A stretch of 64,000 nt of DNA from Callorhinus ursinus (GCF_003265705.1 NW_020313005.1:12980288-13044287), one strand, 5' to 3'; shown: positions 23,192-36,300, counted from the first letter of the stretch. Made by a program: numbers and translations. The notes: generated by a model not told the origin, from the letters alone.

Positions 23192-24026
23192 ATGACCATA
23201 CAAAAAAAATCACCTCAGCAAAAAGAACAAAAGGTAGTACCGTCTGCCAGGGACCTACTCAATACGGACATTAGTACGATGTCGGACTTAGAGTTCAGAA
23301 TCATGATTTTAAAGATACTAGCTGGGCTTGAAAAAGCATGGAAGTTATCAGAGAAAACCATTCTGGAGAAATAAAAGACCTAAAATCTAACCAAGTCGAA
23401 ATCAAAAAGGCTATTAATGAGATGCAATCAAAAATGGGGGTAATAACTGTTAGGATAAATGAGGCAAAAGAGAGAATTAGCGATATAGAAGACCAAATGA
23501 TGGAAAATACAGAAGCTGAGAAAAAGAGACATAAACAACTATAGGAATACAAGGGCAAAATTTGAGAAATAAGTGATATGATAAGAGGAAACAACATTAG
23601 AATAATTGGGATCCCAGAAGAAGAAGAAAGAGAGAGAGGGGCAGAAGGTATTTTGGAGCAAATTATACCAGAGAACTTCCCTAATGTGGGGAAGGAAACA
23701 GACATCAAAATCCAGGAGGCACAGAGAACCCCTCCAAAATCAATAAAAATAGGTCAACACCACGACATCTAATAGTAAAATTAACAAGTCTCAGAGACAA
23801 AGAGAAAATCTGGAAAGCAGCTCGGGAGGAGAGATATGTAACGTATAATGGTAGAAACATTAGATTGGCAACAGACCTATCCACAGATACCTGGCAGGCC
23901 AGAAAGGACAGGCATGATATCTTCAGAGCACTAAATGAGAAAAATATGAAGCCAAGAATACTATATCCACCTAGGCTTTCACTGCAAATTGAAGGAGAGA
24001 TAAAAAGCTTCCAGGACAAAAACTAA
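23192..24026 (+). pseudogene. L1 ORF1 pseudogene, younger L1
   Basis: ORF1p remnant starting at ATG 23192. Residues 1-60 are basic then acidic, followed by a frameshift near 23340 into the frame 23338-23544, which has the heptad-rich coiled coil (NEAKERISDIEDQMMEN). A TAG near 23542 and a TGA near 23563 follow. The RRM start (NNIRIIGIPEEEERERG) is in 23578-23772. The C-terminal domain can be followed to TAA at 24024-24026. At least one frameshift and two stops inactivate it. Confidence 0.9.
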
Positions 24027-24162
24027 AGGAATTTGCAAACACGAATCCAGCCCTCCAAGAAATATTGAAATGGGTCCTCTAAGCAAAGAGATAGCCTAAA
24101 GCAGCATAGAAAAGAAAGGAACAGAGACAAGATACAGTAACAGTCACCTTACAGGCAATACA

Positions 24163-27100
24163 ATGGCAAAAAATTCATATCTTTCAATAGTTACCCACAA
24201 TGTAAATGGGCTCAATGCCCCAATCAAAAGACACAGGCTATCAGATTGGATTATAAAACAAGACCCCAGCGATATGCTGCCTGCAAGAGACTCATTTTAG
24301 ACCCAAAGACACCCCCACATTGAAAGTGAGGGGGTGAAAAACTATTTACCATACTAATGGACACGAAAAGAAAGCTGGGGTGGCAAACCTTATATCAGAC
24401 AAAATGGATTTTAAAACAACGATTATAATAAGAGATGAGGAAGGGCACTATATCCTACTGAAAGGGTCTATCCAACAAGAAGATCTAACAATTGTAAATA
24501 TCTATGCCGCTAACATGGGAGCAGCCAATTATATAAAGCAATTAATAACAAAAACAAAGAAACACATTGACAACATTACAATAATAGTAGGGAATTAACA
24601 CCCCCCTGACTGAAATGGACAGATCATCTAAGCAAAAATCAACAAGGAAATAAAAACTTTAAATGACACACTGGACCAAATAAACTTCACAGACATATTC
24701 AGAACATTCCATCCCAAGTAACGTAATACACATTCTTCTCTAGTGCCCATGGATCATTCTCCAGAATAAATCATATCCTCGGTCACAAATCAGATCTCAA
24801 CTGCTACCAAAAGATTGGGATTAATCCCTGCATATTTTGAGAGCACAGTGCTTTGAAACTAGAACTCAATCACAAGAGGAAAGTTGGAAAGAACTCAAAT
24901 ACATGGAGGCTAAAGAGCATCTTAGGAAAGAATGAATGGGTTAACCAGGAAATTAAAGAAGAATTAAAATATTTCATGGAAACCAATGAAAATGAAAACA
25001 CAACTGTTCAAAATCTTTTGGATACAGCAAAGGCAGTCCTGAGAGGAAAGTATATAGCAATACAAGCCTTTCCCAAGAAACAAGAAAGGTCTCAAATACA
25101 CAAACTAAACCTACACCTAAAGGAGGTAGAGAAAAAACAGCAAATAAAACCTAATCCCAGCAGGAGAAGAGAAATAATAAAGATCAGAGCAGACTCAATG
25201 AAATAGAAACCAAAAGAACAGTAGAACAGATCAACAAAACTAGGAGGTGGTTCTTTGAAAGAATTAACAAGATTGATAAACCCCTGACCAGACTTACCAA
25301 AAAGAAAAGAGAAAGGACCCAAATCAAGAAAATCATGAATGAAGGAGGAGAGATCACAACCAACACCAAAGAAATACAAAAGATTATAAGAACATATTAT
25401 GAGCAACTCTATGCCAGCAAATTAGATAACCTGGAAGAAATGGGTGCATTCCTAGATATGTATCAACGACCAAAATTGAACCAGGAAGAAATAGAAAACC
25501 TGAACAGACCTAGAACCACTAAGGAAATTGAAGCAGTCATCCAAAATCACCCAACAAACTAAAGCCCAGGGCCAGATGGCTTCCCAGGGGAATTCTACCA
25601 AACATTTAAAGAAGAATTAATACCTATTCTCCTGAAACTGTTCCAAAAAATTGAAATGGAATATAAACTTCCAAACTCATTTTATGAGGCCACCATTACC
25701 TTGATCCCAAAACCAGACAAAGACCCCATCATATAGGAGAATTACAGACCAATATCCTTGATGAACATGGATGCAAAAATTCTCAGCAAAATACTAGCCA
25801 ATAGGATCCAACAGTCCATTAAAAGGATTATTCACCACGACCGAGTGAGATTTATCCCTGGGCTGCAAGGTTGGTTCAACATCCGCAAATGAATCAACGT
25901 GATAAAATACATTAACAAAAGAAAAAACAAGAATCATATGATCCTCTCAATACATGCAGAAAAAGGATTTGACAAAGTACAGCATCCTTTCTTGATCAAA
26001 ACTCTTCAGAGTATAGGGATAGAGGGTACATACCTCAATATCATAAAAGCCGTCTATGAAAAACCTACAGCGAATATCATTCTCAATAGGGAAAAGCTGA
26101 GAGCTTTCCCCCTAAGGTCAGGAACGCGGCAGGGATGTCCACTATCACCACTGGTATTCAACATAGTATTAGAAGTCCTAGCCACAGCAATCAGACAACA
26201 AAAACAAATCACAGGCGTCCAAATTGGCAAACAGGAAGTCAAACTCTCACTCTTTGCAGATGATATGATACTGTATGTGGAAAACCCAAAAGATTCCACC
26301 CCAAAACTGCTAGAACTCACACAGGAATTCAGTAAACTGGCAGGCTATAAAATCAATGCACAGAAATCAGTGGCATTCCTATACACCAACAACAAGACAG
26401 AAGAGAGACAAATTAAGGAGTCGATCCCATTTACAATTGCACCCAAAACCATAAGATACCCTGGAATAAATCTAACCAAGGAGGCAAAGGATCTGTACTC
26501 AGAAAACTATGAAATACTCATGAAAGAAATTGAGGAAGACACAAAGAAATGGAAAAACTTTCCATGCTCATGGATTGGAAGAAGAGACATTGTGAAGATC
26601 TCAATGCTACCTAGAACAATCTACATATTCAATGCAATCCTCACCAAAATGGCATCCACTTTTTTCAAAGAAATGGAACAAAGAATCCTAAAATTTTATG
26701 GAACCAGAAGAGACCCCAAATAGCCAGAGGAATCTTGAAAAAGAAAAGCAAAGCTGGCGGCATCACAATTCCGGACTTCCAGCTCTCTTACAAAGCTGTC
26801 ATCATCAAGACAGTATGGTACTGGCACAAAAACAGACACATAGATCACTGGAACATAAGAGAGAGCCCAGAAATCAACCCTCAACTCTATGGTCAACTAA
26901 TCTTCGATAAAGCAGGAAAGAATGTCCAGTGGAAAAAAGACAGTTTTCAACAAATGGTGTTGAGAAAATTGGACAGCCACATGCCGAAGAATGAAACTGG
27001 ACCATTTCCTTACACCACACAAAAAATAGACTCCAAATGGTTGAAAGACCTAAATGTGAGACAGGAGTCCATCAAAATCCTAAAGGAGAACACAGGCAGC

Positions 27101-27970
27101 CACCTCTTCGACCTCAGCCGCAGCAACTTCTTCCTAGAAACATCGCCAACACCAAGGGAAGCCAGGGCAAAAATGAACTCTTGGGATTTCAGCAAGATAA
27201 TAAGCTTTTGCACAGCAAAAGCAACAGTGAACAAAACCAAAAGACAATCGACAGAATGGGAGGAATTATTTGCAAATGACATATCAGATAAAGGGCTAGT
27301 ATCCAAAATCTATAAAGAACTTCTTAAACTCAACACCCAAAGAACAAATAATCCAATCAAGAAATGGGCAGAAGACATGAACAGACATTTTTCCAAAGAA
27401 GACATCCAAATGGCCAACAGACACATGAAAAAGTGCTCAACATCACTCGGCATCGGGGAAATCCAAATCAAAACCTCAAAGAGATATCACCTCACACCAG
27501 TCAGAATGGCTAAAATTAACAAGTCAGGAAACGACATATGTTGGCGAGGATGCGGAGAAAGGGGAACCCTCCTACACTGTTGGTGTGAATGCAAGCTGGT
27601 GCAACCACTCTGAAAAACACCATAGAGGTTCCTCAAACAGTTGGAAATAGAGGTACCATACGATCCAGCAATTGCCCTACTGGGTATCTACCACAAAGAT
27701 ACAAATGTAGGGATCCGAAGGGGTACGTGCACCCCAATGTTTATAGCAGCAATGTCCACAATAGCCAAACTGTGGAAAGAGCCTAGATGTCCATCGACAG
27801 ATGAATGGATAAAGGAGATGTGGTATATATACACAATGGAATTTTATGCAGCCATCAAAATGAATGAGACCTTTCCATTTGCAACGACGTGGGTGGAACT
27901 GAAGGGTGTTATGCTGAGTGAAATAAGTCAATCAGAGAAAGACATGTATCATATGACCTCACTGATATGA
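24163..27970 (+). pseudogene. L1 ORF2 pseudogene, younger L1
   Basis: Starts ATGGCAAAAAATTCATATC. The endonuclease region (24163-24900) has several stops. RT fingers are in 25335-25562. The palm lies in 25899-26723: motif A reads SIHAEKGFD, so the catalytic Asp (residue 19 of this frame, 25953-25955) is His; motif B ([11 protein letters not shown]) and FADD (26253-26264) are intact. Part of the C-terminus is 26735-27613, with the Cys/His motif [18 protein letters not shown] and a TGA soon after at 27611-27613. The last frame is 27641-27970, ending at the normal stop. The His substitution alone should abolish RT activity. Confidence 0.94.
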
Positions 27971-28427
27971 GGAATTCTTAATCTCAGGAAACAAACTGAG
28001 GGTTGCTGGAGTGGTGGGGGTGTGGTAGGGATGGGGTGGCTGGGTGATAGACATTGGGGAGGCTATATGCTATGGTGAGCACTCTGAATTGTGCAAGACT
28101 GTGGAATCACAGATCTGTACCTCTGAATCAAATAATGCAATATATGTTAAGAAAAAAAAAAGAAGAGAATAGCAGGAGGGGAAGAATGACGGGGAGTAAA
28201 TTGGAGGGAGAGATGAACCATGAGAGACAATGAACTCTGAAAAACAAACTGAGGGTTCTGGGGGGGGTGGGGGGATGGCTTAACCTGGTGATGGGTATTA
28301 AAGTGGGCACGTTCTGGTGGAGCGCTGGGTGTTATGCACAAACAATGAATCATGGAACACTACATCAAAAACTAATGATGTAATCTATGGTGATTATCAT
28401 AACAATAAAAAAATTTAACAGAAAAAA
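27971..28427 (+). other. Two-part 3' UTR of younger L1
   Basis: First half from GGAATTCTTAATCTCAGG to an A-run near 28150. Second half from GAATAGCAGGAGGGGAAG to the final A-rich tail near 28400-28427. Each half contains AACAAACTGAGGGTT followed by a G-rich stretch, so the halves may be related by an old duplication. The same arrangement is in copies A and B. Confidence 0.85.
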
Positions 28428-28441
28428 AAGATACATCTCCA
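28428..28441 (+). repeat. Target-site duplication of younger nested L1, right copy
   Basis: Exact copy of 21359-21372. Confidence 0.93.
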
Positions 28442-29261
28442 AAGGCTAGTGAAACAAAAGCGTCAATGAACTTTTGAGACTTCATCAAGATAAAAAGCTT
28501 CTGCACTGCAAAGGAAACAGTCAACAAAACGAAGAGGTAACCCACAGAATGGGAGGATATTTGCAAATGACATTACAGACAAAGTCCTGATTTCCAAGAT
28601 ATAGAGAACTTCTCAAACTCAACACCCAAAAAACAAATAATCAAGTCAAAAAATGGGCAGAAGCCATGAACAGACATTTCTCCAAAGAAGACATACAAAT
28701 GGCTAACAAACACATGAAAAAATGTTCATCATCATTAGCTATCAGGGAAATTCAATTGAAAACCACATTGAGATACCACCTTATACCAATTAGAATAACA
28801 AAAACTGACAAGGCAAGAAACAACACATGTTGGAGAGGTTGTGGAGAAAGAGGAACCCTCTTACACTCTTGGTAGGAATGCACGTTGGTACATCCACTTT
28901 GGAAAACACTGTGGAGGTGCCTCAGAAAATTAAAAATAGAGCTACCCTATGACCCAGGAATTGCACTACTGGGTATTTACCCCAAAGACACAGAGGTAGT
29001 GAAAAAAGGGCCATACGCACCCCAATGTTCATAGCAGCAATGTGCGCAATAGCTAAACTGTGGAAAGAGCCGAGGTTTCCTTCAACAGATGAATGGATAA
29101 AGATGTGGTCCATATATACAATGGAATTTTACTCAGCCATCAGAAAGGGTGAATACCCAACTTTTACATCAACATGGATGGGACTGGAGGAGATTATGCT
29201 AAGTGAAATAAGTCAAGCAGAGAAAATCAATTATATGGTTTCACTTATTTGTGGAACATAA
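28442..29261 (+). pseudogene. L1 ORF2 pseudogene, old L1, part 2 (C-terminus)
   Basis: C-terminal ORF2p sequence. The Cys/His motif at about 28829-28882 is damaged: the second Cys-containing segment reads HSW followed by a TAG (28873-28875) in place of HCWWEC. The frame resumes at 29025-29261 (ending …SLICGT) and stops at the normal ORF2 end. Confidence 0.9.
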
Positions 29262-29545
29262 GAAATAGCATGGAGGACATTAGGAGAAGAAAGGGAAAAA
29301 CGAAGGGGGGATATTGGAGGGAGAGACAAACTATGAGAGACTGTGGACCCTGAGAAACAAACTGAGGGTTTTAGAGGGGAGGGTGTTGGGGGGAATGTGT
29401 TAGCCTGTTGATGGGTATTAAGGAGGGCACGTACTGCATGGAGCACTGGGTGTTACATGAAAACAATGAATCATGGATCACTACATCAAAAACTAATGAT
29501 GTATTGTATGGTGACTAACGTAACATAATAAAATTAAATTAAATT
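28442..29545 (+). mobile_element. Old full-length L1, 3' segment
   Basis: Continues ORF2 exactly where 21372 left off (CTCCA then AAGGCTAGTGAAACAAAAG). ORF2 ends near 29261, followed by one 3' UTR (about 29262-29545) with AACAAACTGAGGGTTTTAG, and an AATAAAATTAAATTAAATT tail. It has a single UTR rather than the two-part form of the younger copies. Confidence 0.93.
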
Positions 29546-29561
29546 AAAAAAATAGCCTGGG
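29546..29561 (+). repeat. Target-site duplication of old full-length L1, right copy
   Basis: Exact copy of 16374-16389. The A-run overlaps the L1 tail, so the left limit is approximate. Confidence 0.88.
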
Positions 29562-30960
29562 TCCTAAACCCAGAGAAAAGTGTAAGTACTTGGAGAGAGT
29601 TTTAAATGATATCAACCCAATGTTCTTGTGCCAGAAAATGCTTGGTTCAGTATCCCTTTCCTTGCATGGCAAAAAGGAATGAGGCAAAGGGCCTGAATCA
29701 ATCATCTAACCAGTTATTATCTTTTATTCAGAAAGAATACATCTGATCTCATTATGCCAACATGCACACTATACAACGGGCACCCTAAGGAAAACAATTA
29801 ATTCAATAAAAGCAGTTCTACAGGAAGCCAGTAATAATGGTCCAGGAAACTATTCTTTGATGAAATGATAATGTACAAAAGGATTTTAAGTTTCTACATA
29901 TATGTACAGCATATCCTTCTGGTACTCCTCAGAGTTTTTGGTAGTTATCTGGCAACTATAAGATTATACTCATTGACCAGCACCTGAGGTAGAATTATTT
30001 TTTATGCCAATTATGTATAGAGCAAAGTATACTAGTAATTAACTGTGTTGGGTGTGGAGTTGACCTTATAAAAGCTAAGGAGCTAAATAAGGATATGGAC
30101 ATAAAAAGAGAAGACCAAAGATGATTCGCAGAAGCAACCTCATGCAAGGCCATAAATCTATTCTAAAAGTAATTTTGCACACAACGGAACACAGTCAATT
30201 GGACTTTAGCATGTGATAAAAAGGAGTTCTGGGCACCCCAACACTATTTTCAGGAAAAATTGATCTTTTTACTCAATTTCCATCTTGCTTCCTGCTTTAA
30301 AATCTGTTCTTGCACTTAACAATCTAGTCTGAGCTTTTCTCTTTACCTCTGATTCCTAAATGAGGCCCTTAAATCTACTAGCAGATTTGACCTACACTGT
30401 TTAAAATCATAAAGCGTGAAGGAATGGAAAGTCATCATTTCTTCTTACCTCTGCCAAGACAAGGTTGGAACTTTTCAAGTTTAACATAAACTGTAAAGTA
30501 AAAGAAAATCCACAAAGCCATACCAAAGAATGTTTATAAATCAGTCAATTTCTGATATGGCTTTAATTAACTTAAGCTACAAATAATGTTGCTCATGGGT
30601 ATTAAGTCCCCTTTCCCTTTTCTCAGGTTTATCTGGGGAACCCTGCCTAAAAAAAATAAAATAAGTCATCTTTTCTCCATCTTTATTGTTTTCCCTTCCT
30701 CACTCCTTTTCCTACCTCCTATCCCTTTGCCCTGGCATGGGGTTTTAAAGAGACTCCATTTCAACTCTCGTCTCCATTTCATAGTTAATACATTCAAAGT
30801 CACTAGATTCATTACCCTTTATTAATGTCTTGGAGTAAAAAGAGAAATAAATGCAAACTCCACAGACATGTAACTGTCTATTCAATTGCTATTCTAAAAC
30901 TAGTGTAACTCTCTATAGTACCATTGTAATTGGGCCCAGTAATGGTAATTTGAGTTGGAA
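29562..30960. other. Single-copy DNA, nothing recognised
   Basis: No repeat family or gene recognised over 1.4 kb. A 79-codon open frame at 30586-30825 has no recognisable features. Confidence 0.55.
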
Positions 30961-32370
30961 GGATGTTAGGGTTCAAAACCGATGGCCAAGAAAGAATTCT
31001 TGAGACGTCTTTAGTACAAAAAAGTGATTTTATTAAAGCACAGGGACAGGACTCTTGGGCAGAAGGAGCTGCACCGGGGTCATGAGGGGTGACTGGTTAT
31101 ATACTTTCTATTTGGGAGGGGGTTAGGGGTAGCATAAGTTTCTAAGGAATTTTGGAAGCAAGGTTTCCAGGACCTTAGGGGGGCTAGCTATTGTTGGGAG
31201 AAAATCACTTATTACCCTCTAATAAAACCTTTGTCATGCATTTCTCCAAAGAAGACATAAAAATGGCCAACAGACACATGAAAAAGTGCTCAACATTACT
31301 CAGCATCAGGGAAATCCAAATCAAAACTGCAATGAGATACCACCTCACACCAGTCAGAATGGCTAAAATTAACAAGTTAGGAAACAACAGATGTTGGCAG
31401 GGATGCAGAGAAACGGGAACCCTCCTACACTGTTGGTGGGAATGCAAGCTGGTACAGCCACTCTGGAAAACAGTATGGAGGTTCCTCAAAAAGTTGAAAA
31501 TAGAGCTACCCTACAACCCAGCAATTGCACTACTGGGTATTTACCCCAAAGATACAAATGTAGTGATCTGATTACACCCCAATTTTACAGCAGCAATGTC
31601 CACAATAGCCAAACTATGGAAAGAGCCCAGATGTCCATCAACAGATGAATGGATAAAGAAGCTGTGGTATATATACACAATGGAATATTATGCAGCCATC
31701 AAAAAAATGAAGTCTTGCCATTTGCAAAAATCTGGATGGAAGTAGAGGGTATTATGCTAGCAAAATAAGTCAATCAGAAAAAGGCAATTATCATATTATC
31801 TCACTCATATGTGGAATTTAAGAAACAAAACAGAAGATCATAGGGGAACGTAGGGAAAAATAAAACAAGACGAAATCAGAGAGGGAGACAAACCATAAGA
31901 CTCTTAATCATAGGAAACAAACTGAGGGTTGCTGGAGAGGAGGAGGTGGAGGGATGGGGTAACTGGGTGATGCACATTAAGGAGGGCATGTGATATAACA
32001 GGCACTGAGTATTATATAAGACTGATGAACCCCTGAACTCTACCTCAGAAATTAATAATACACTATATATTAATTAATTAAATTTAAATTTAAAAATGTT
32101 TAAAAAAAATCTTAGTCATGAGCCCCTTCAGATATATACGGGTGGATCATATGCTAGGGGGTGATTGCTAACATGTATCTTGGAGAGTAGAGATAAAGGA
32201 AGTTTCCAAAGGAACTTTATATGTTAAAGTAGACTTACAGGGTCCTGGGGGTTGTACTAAGATTGCCTTTTGCCCTTAGCAAAGTATCAACATAGAGGCA
32301 ACTGAGTTCCTAGAGGAATGTCACTCTGCCTGTTTCAAGGACTTGTCAAATAGGCTGTAAGTAGTGAGGA
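30961..32370 (-). mobile_element. Antisense LTR carrying an L1 insertion
   Basis: Starts with AAGAAAGAATTCTTGAGACG, TTTTATTAAAGCACAGGGAC and GACAGGACTC, the same order as the antisense LTR at 11563. TTTTATTAAA holds the minus-strand polyadenylation region. An L1 occupies 31236-32108; LTR-like sequence continues from about 32120 to 32370 (GGTCCTGGGGGTTGTACTAAG, CTGCCTGTTTCAAGGAC). The right limit is uncertain and no internal viral genes are seen. Confidence 0.6.
31236..32108 (+). mobile_element. 5'-truncated L1 inside the antisense LTR
   Basis: Begins in the ORF2 C-terminus (CATTTCTCCAAAGAAGACAT). It runs through the Cys motif ([18 protein letters not shown], about 31391-31444), a frameshifted ORF2 end near 31805, a 3' UTR with AACAAACTGAGGGTTGC, and an A-rich tail. 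The flanks CTTTGTCATG (just before the element) and CTTAGTCATG (32111-32120) are a 10-bp target-site duplication with one mismatch. Confidence 0.9.
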
Positions 32371-33329
32371 AATTTAATTATTTTTCTTCTACCTTTGTTT
32401 CCCACATCAATTGACAGTCAGAAGTCTATTTAAGCTTCTTGATGACTCCTTATTTGCCTATGAATGTGTTGTCCTCTATGCCAACTAGAAAAGAGGAATA
32501 CCTATATCTAAAAGTATACAATATAATGGCTGAGGAGTTTGAAGAATTGAGATCACCGATCAAGATCCATTAGTGCCCTAGTAAATTCTGAACATTTATT
32601 GGCAGTAAATAGAGTAGCAAGCTTAAGGCTTGATAGACTGGGACACAGACCAACCACAGGCAGTCATATAAAACTTGAATTTGAGGGAAGTATAATGGGC
32701 AAATTTAGGTTCATAGCCCATCCGCAAAATGTAAAAGAATCCACATATGGTTTCTTTTCCCCCTGGAAATTTTTTGTGTGTCTTAGGAGCAAATGGACTC
32801 ACCCTAGAGACTTAATGCATCCAATTTCATCTGCCCATAAACATTAGTTTAATTCAAAATGGTCTCCCTGTTTCTTTAACAAAATTAAGTGAGTAATATC
32901 ACAAGTCATCTAAGACAAGTTGGTATGTTTACAAGTTCTTCCTTCTGAAGTGGGAATTGCTAACTAATTTTCTAGTGAGCTTTTAAATTTTAATAAAAAG
33001 TGTGTACATTATTTTAAAGGAAATGGCCTCCTGCTCTATTCATGCTTAATGTAAAATATTTGCAAAATACAAAAAAGTTAAAAAAATATTTTTGGAGGAA
33101 TTCTCAATCTTGTCTTCTTTCTTGCTATATTGACCAGTGCCCTGCCTCTTTGCTGGCATTTCATCCAATAAATCTTATTCCACATTGGAGGTTTTTCCAG
33201 CTGGAGAATCCTCAAAGAGTTTCTAATCTAGAGTTACTGTTGTTTAGTTCATTTAACACCAAAATCCTTAGTGAGTCCTAGATAATACACTCTTCCCAAA
33301 AATCTTGTCATTTTTTGTTTATTTGTTTG
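32371..33329. other. Single-copy DNA, nothing recognised
   Basis: No repeat or gene recognised. Open frames of 82 and 79 codons (32599-32847, 33042-33281) lack recognisable features and are treated as chance. Confidence 0.5.
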
Positions 33330-36300
33330 AAATATTTCCAAGTTCTGAATAACATTTACTAAATTAATGAAATTGCCAAGTCCTCAATTTGTAATATCTT
33401 TTCCTGTGGCAGCAAGATCTAATTCTCTTTTTAATAGCATTCTATTTCTCTGTTTCTCTCTCTTGTTCATGCAGTTTCAAATTAAGGTTTTGGTTTTTGT
33501 TTTTGTTTAATTTCAACTTGCCCCTTGGCGAGCAACACCTTTTACTAGATCTGAGTGTCTTTCTGTTTTTCTTCATCTTTCCCATAATTCTTATGTATAC
33601 TGCTTAAGGTTTTCTTGGTATCAAACACCTAAAAGAGACTCCCTAACTTAAATAGAAGGAAGATTTTATTGAAAGGATCCTGGGGTATTTCACAGAATTG
33701 AAGGAAGAATTGAACAATCAAGACAATAAATCAAGGAAACAGAGCAACTGGAGGTTTTGCAACAGCTGGAGTTTATGGACCTTCTCTCAATTATCATGTT
33801 TCAGACCAAATAGAAAAACAAGTCACTGTGCAACTGAAAAAAAAAAATATTGATAAGAGGAAAAAACAAGTTAAAAACTGGAATATACGATGATCCCAGT
33901 TTTGAAAAAGAAACAAGGGATAGTGTTACCTTAAGTAGACAGCATATAGAATAATGATTTCCTTCATTATATTTCTCTCTTCTCAAAATAATATGTATTT
34001 TTCCATAATCTTAGAAATTTGAAAGTAAAACATCTCTCCATTGTGGAATTATGAATAAATGACCTAACAAACACATTGTTCATCATAACCATACGTAAGT
34101 GTTTGTTAACTTTTGGCTGGTGACCCATTATTCTCCTAGACATAGAGAGGAAAACATCTGCCTTCTGCTCCTCTGGATGCACTCACTCTCCACAGCTTTT
34201 GTGTTGTCTGGAATTTGAATAAATTTCACTACTCCAGGAAAAGCCCAGTCTCTTTTCTCTGCTCCTCTTTCCTGCTGCAGAAAAATGGAGTCTTTTAGCA
34301 TTCTATTTCCCATCCATTGTTCTGCTACTCTTTCTACACAGTTATCACAGGAACTCAGTTCCAGAGGACACCACTTCTTCTCTAACATCATTTTGTTGGA
34401 TCTTCAGTGGGTGTTATTGCCTTCCATAAGACAGGATAGGAAACTAGGACTGCCTTAAGAGGAAAATAAAATCTTAGAGTGGGTAATATTCACTAGAGAA
34501 GGGCATAAAAGAGAAACAGCCCTCAGTTTTGAGGGCAATTTAAATGATGACAGGGATACAATATTATCAGTCCATTTATGAAAGAAAGCACGATATAAAG
34601 AGTATATACAAGATGATTCCATTTGTGAAAATATATTTATGTTACTATTTTTAATTTGGGTCACCATAAATATTTTTTTTTATTTTTGCTGATCAGTATT
34701 TCCTGTTTTTTTATTTTTTCTTTTCCTTAAGTAAACCTGTTATTTGTGTTATTATAAACATGAAAAAGGAAAATGATGACTGCAGGTGGATTATATATTG
34801 GTAGGAAGAGAGCACATACATATAAACACCCTGCTGTATTTTCCCAAGTTACCAGCCAAGAATTCAGAAATAGTGGAAGTGAATAACACTGCATAGAACA
34901 GGAACAGATGCGGCCGACCTTGACCTGGCTTTTCCCTACGCCTAGGTTCCCTACAGGGTATGCAGCTGCCCTGCAACACTTCCTGGCCAGATAGAATCCT
35001 AACAGAACTGGGGAAAAATAAAAAGTTAAATTCTTGCTGTACCACTGCCACACTAGATGTGATTCTGATCATTAGTTTGGTCCTAGGATGCGATAAAGAA
35101 ATCCATTTCCTCCAGTAACACTGAAACTGAGTCTAACAGTCCCCTACAATTCATTATGATCTTTTATAAATATATAGAATATCAACATCTCTAACTTATA
35201 TCTTAACTAAGAGTTTCTGTCTTAAGTAATATCTTAAAACTACCATGATCCTAGCCAATCTAAGTGTTCTGTTAGTCTTGGAGTATGTACACAACTCTGT
35301 GCTAGGTAAAATGGGTGGGATGGCGATTTTGCCATGTAACCCTCCAAAAATATGCTCTTTCCTCAGCTTTGGGGGGGCTTTAGAGTTTGAGTAATTCCTA
35401 CCACCTGCAGTGAAAGCCTAGGATTCCCTTTATCTACCAAACACCTGACTCTTATTCCAATGTTCTGTTCCCTTTAGTATACTACCCCTTTAGAGGCTCC
35501 AGTTGGGCTTTAAAACATCAGCATGACTCTGAAAGACAGAGCAGTCTTTTCTTTAATATATGCACAGCTGACATGCCTTGTGACAAATGACAATAAGTAA
35601 ATGGTAGTGATTAGTTGGGCAAGAAGTGAAAATATGTCTGCCTGTCCAATTCCGAAAAGAAAAAACGTCTTGAAATTCTAGTTAATAGGGTGGTGGGGAG
35701 AACACCACTGCAGTAATAATGCACCTCAAAAATGATGCCATCAACTTTTTGCTTACAGCTTCTCATTTTGGAAAAATCTAACGGGGCACAGTATGACCTG
35801 CCATATGTAAATATCTTTTGCATGACACTATAGTGAATAATTATTACCTTTTTGCCTATCTGTGTTTTCTATTTTTTCTTGTATAAACCCATACTCCTTC
35901 TGCAATTTTGAATATCCAGAAGGTAAAATCGTACCTTCAAAAGCAAACTTGATAGCAACCCTGCTATTAACTAACACTAGTTATTGCTAAATAACTTTAT
36001 TAAATATATATCTTCACAGTGCTTAGAAACTATGCCCTACTTCAGAAAATGCATAGTACCATCTCTACCAGGAGCTGTGGGGACTGGGGCAAAAAATGAA
36101 TGAACTCTTTGCCATCTGCTCATATAAAATACCTGCTGTCCTCATTTTTAAAAATTTCCATGGCTTCAGAACCTCTACTACTAAACAGAAAACCCTGTCC
36201 CCCTCTTATTTCTCTTTCCTAATGCAGCAAGATCTACTCCCCACTCCCTTTTCAAGTATTCGGTCTTCTCTGATGTTCTTCTACAGTTCCTTGTAGCTAT

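Larger units (their letters stand above)
21373..28427 (+). mobile_element. Younger full-length L1 nested in the old L1
   Basis: A 7.05-kb L1 with a 5' start GGGGGCGGAGCAAGATGG (typical L1 5' end), a long 5' UTR, ORF1, ORF2, a two-part 3' UTR and an A-rich tail, bounded by a perfect 14-bp target-site duplication. Its ORFs are broken but far less decayed than those of the surrounding L1. It is the only copy here of this subfamily with its 5' end in the window. Copies A and B at 1-4919 are the same type, lacking the 5' part. Confidence 0.96.

Noticed and set aside
36096..36296. 66-codon open frame within a module
   Set aside because: The corresponding frame is not open in the neighbouring modules, so there is no sign of coding.
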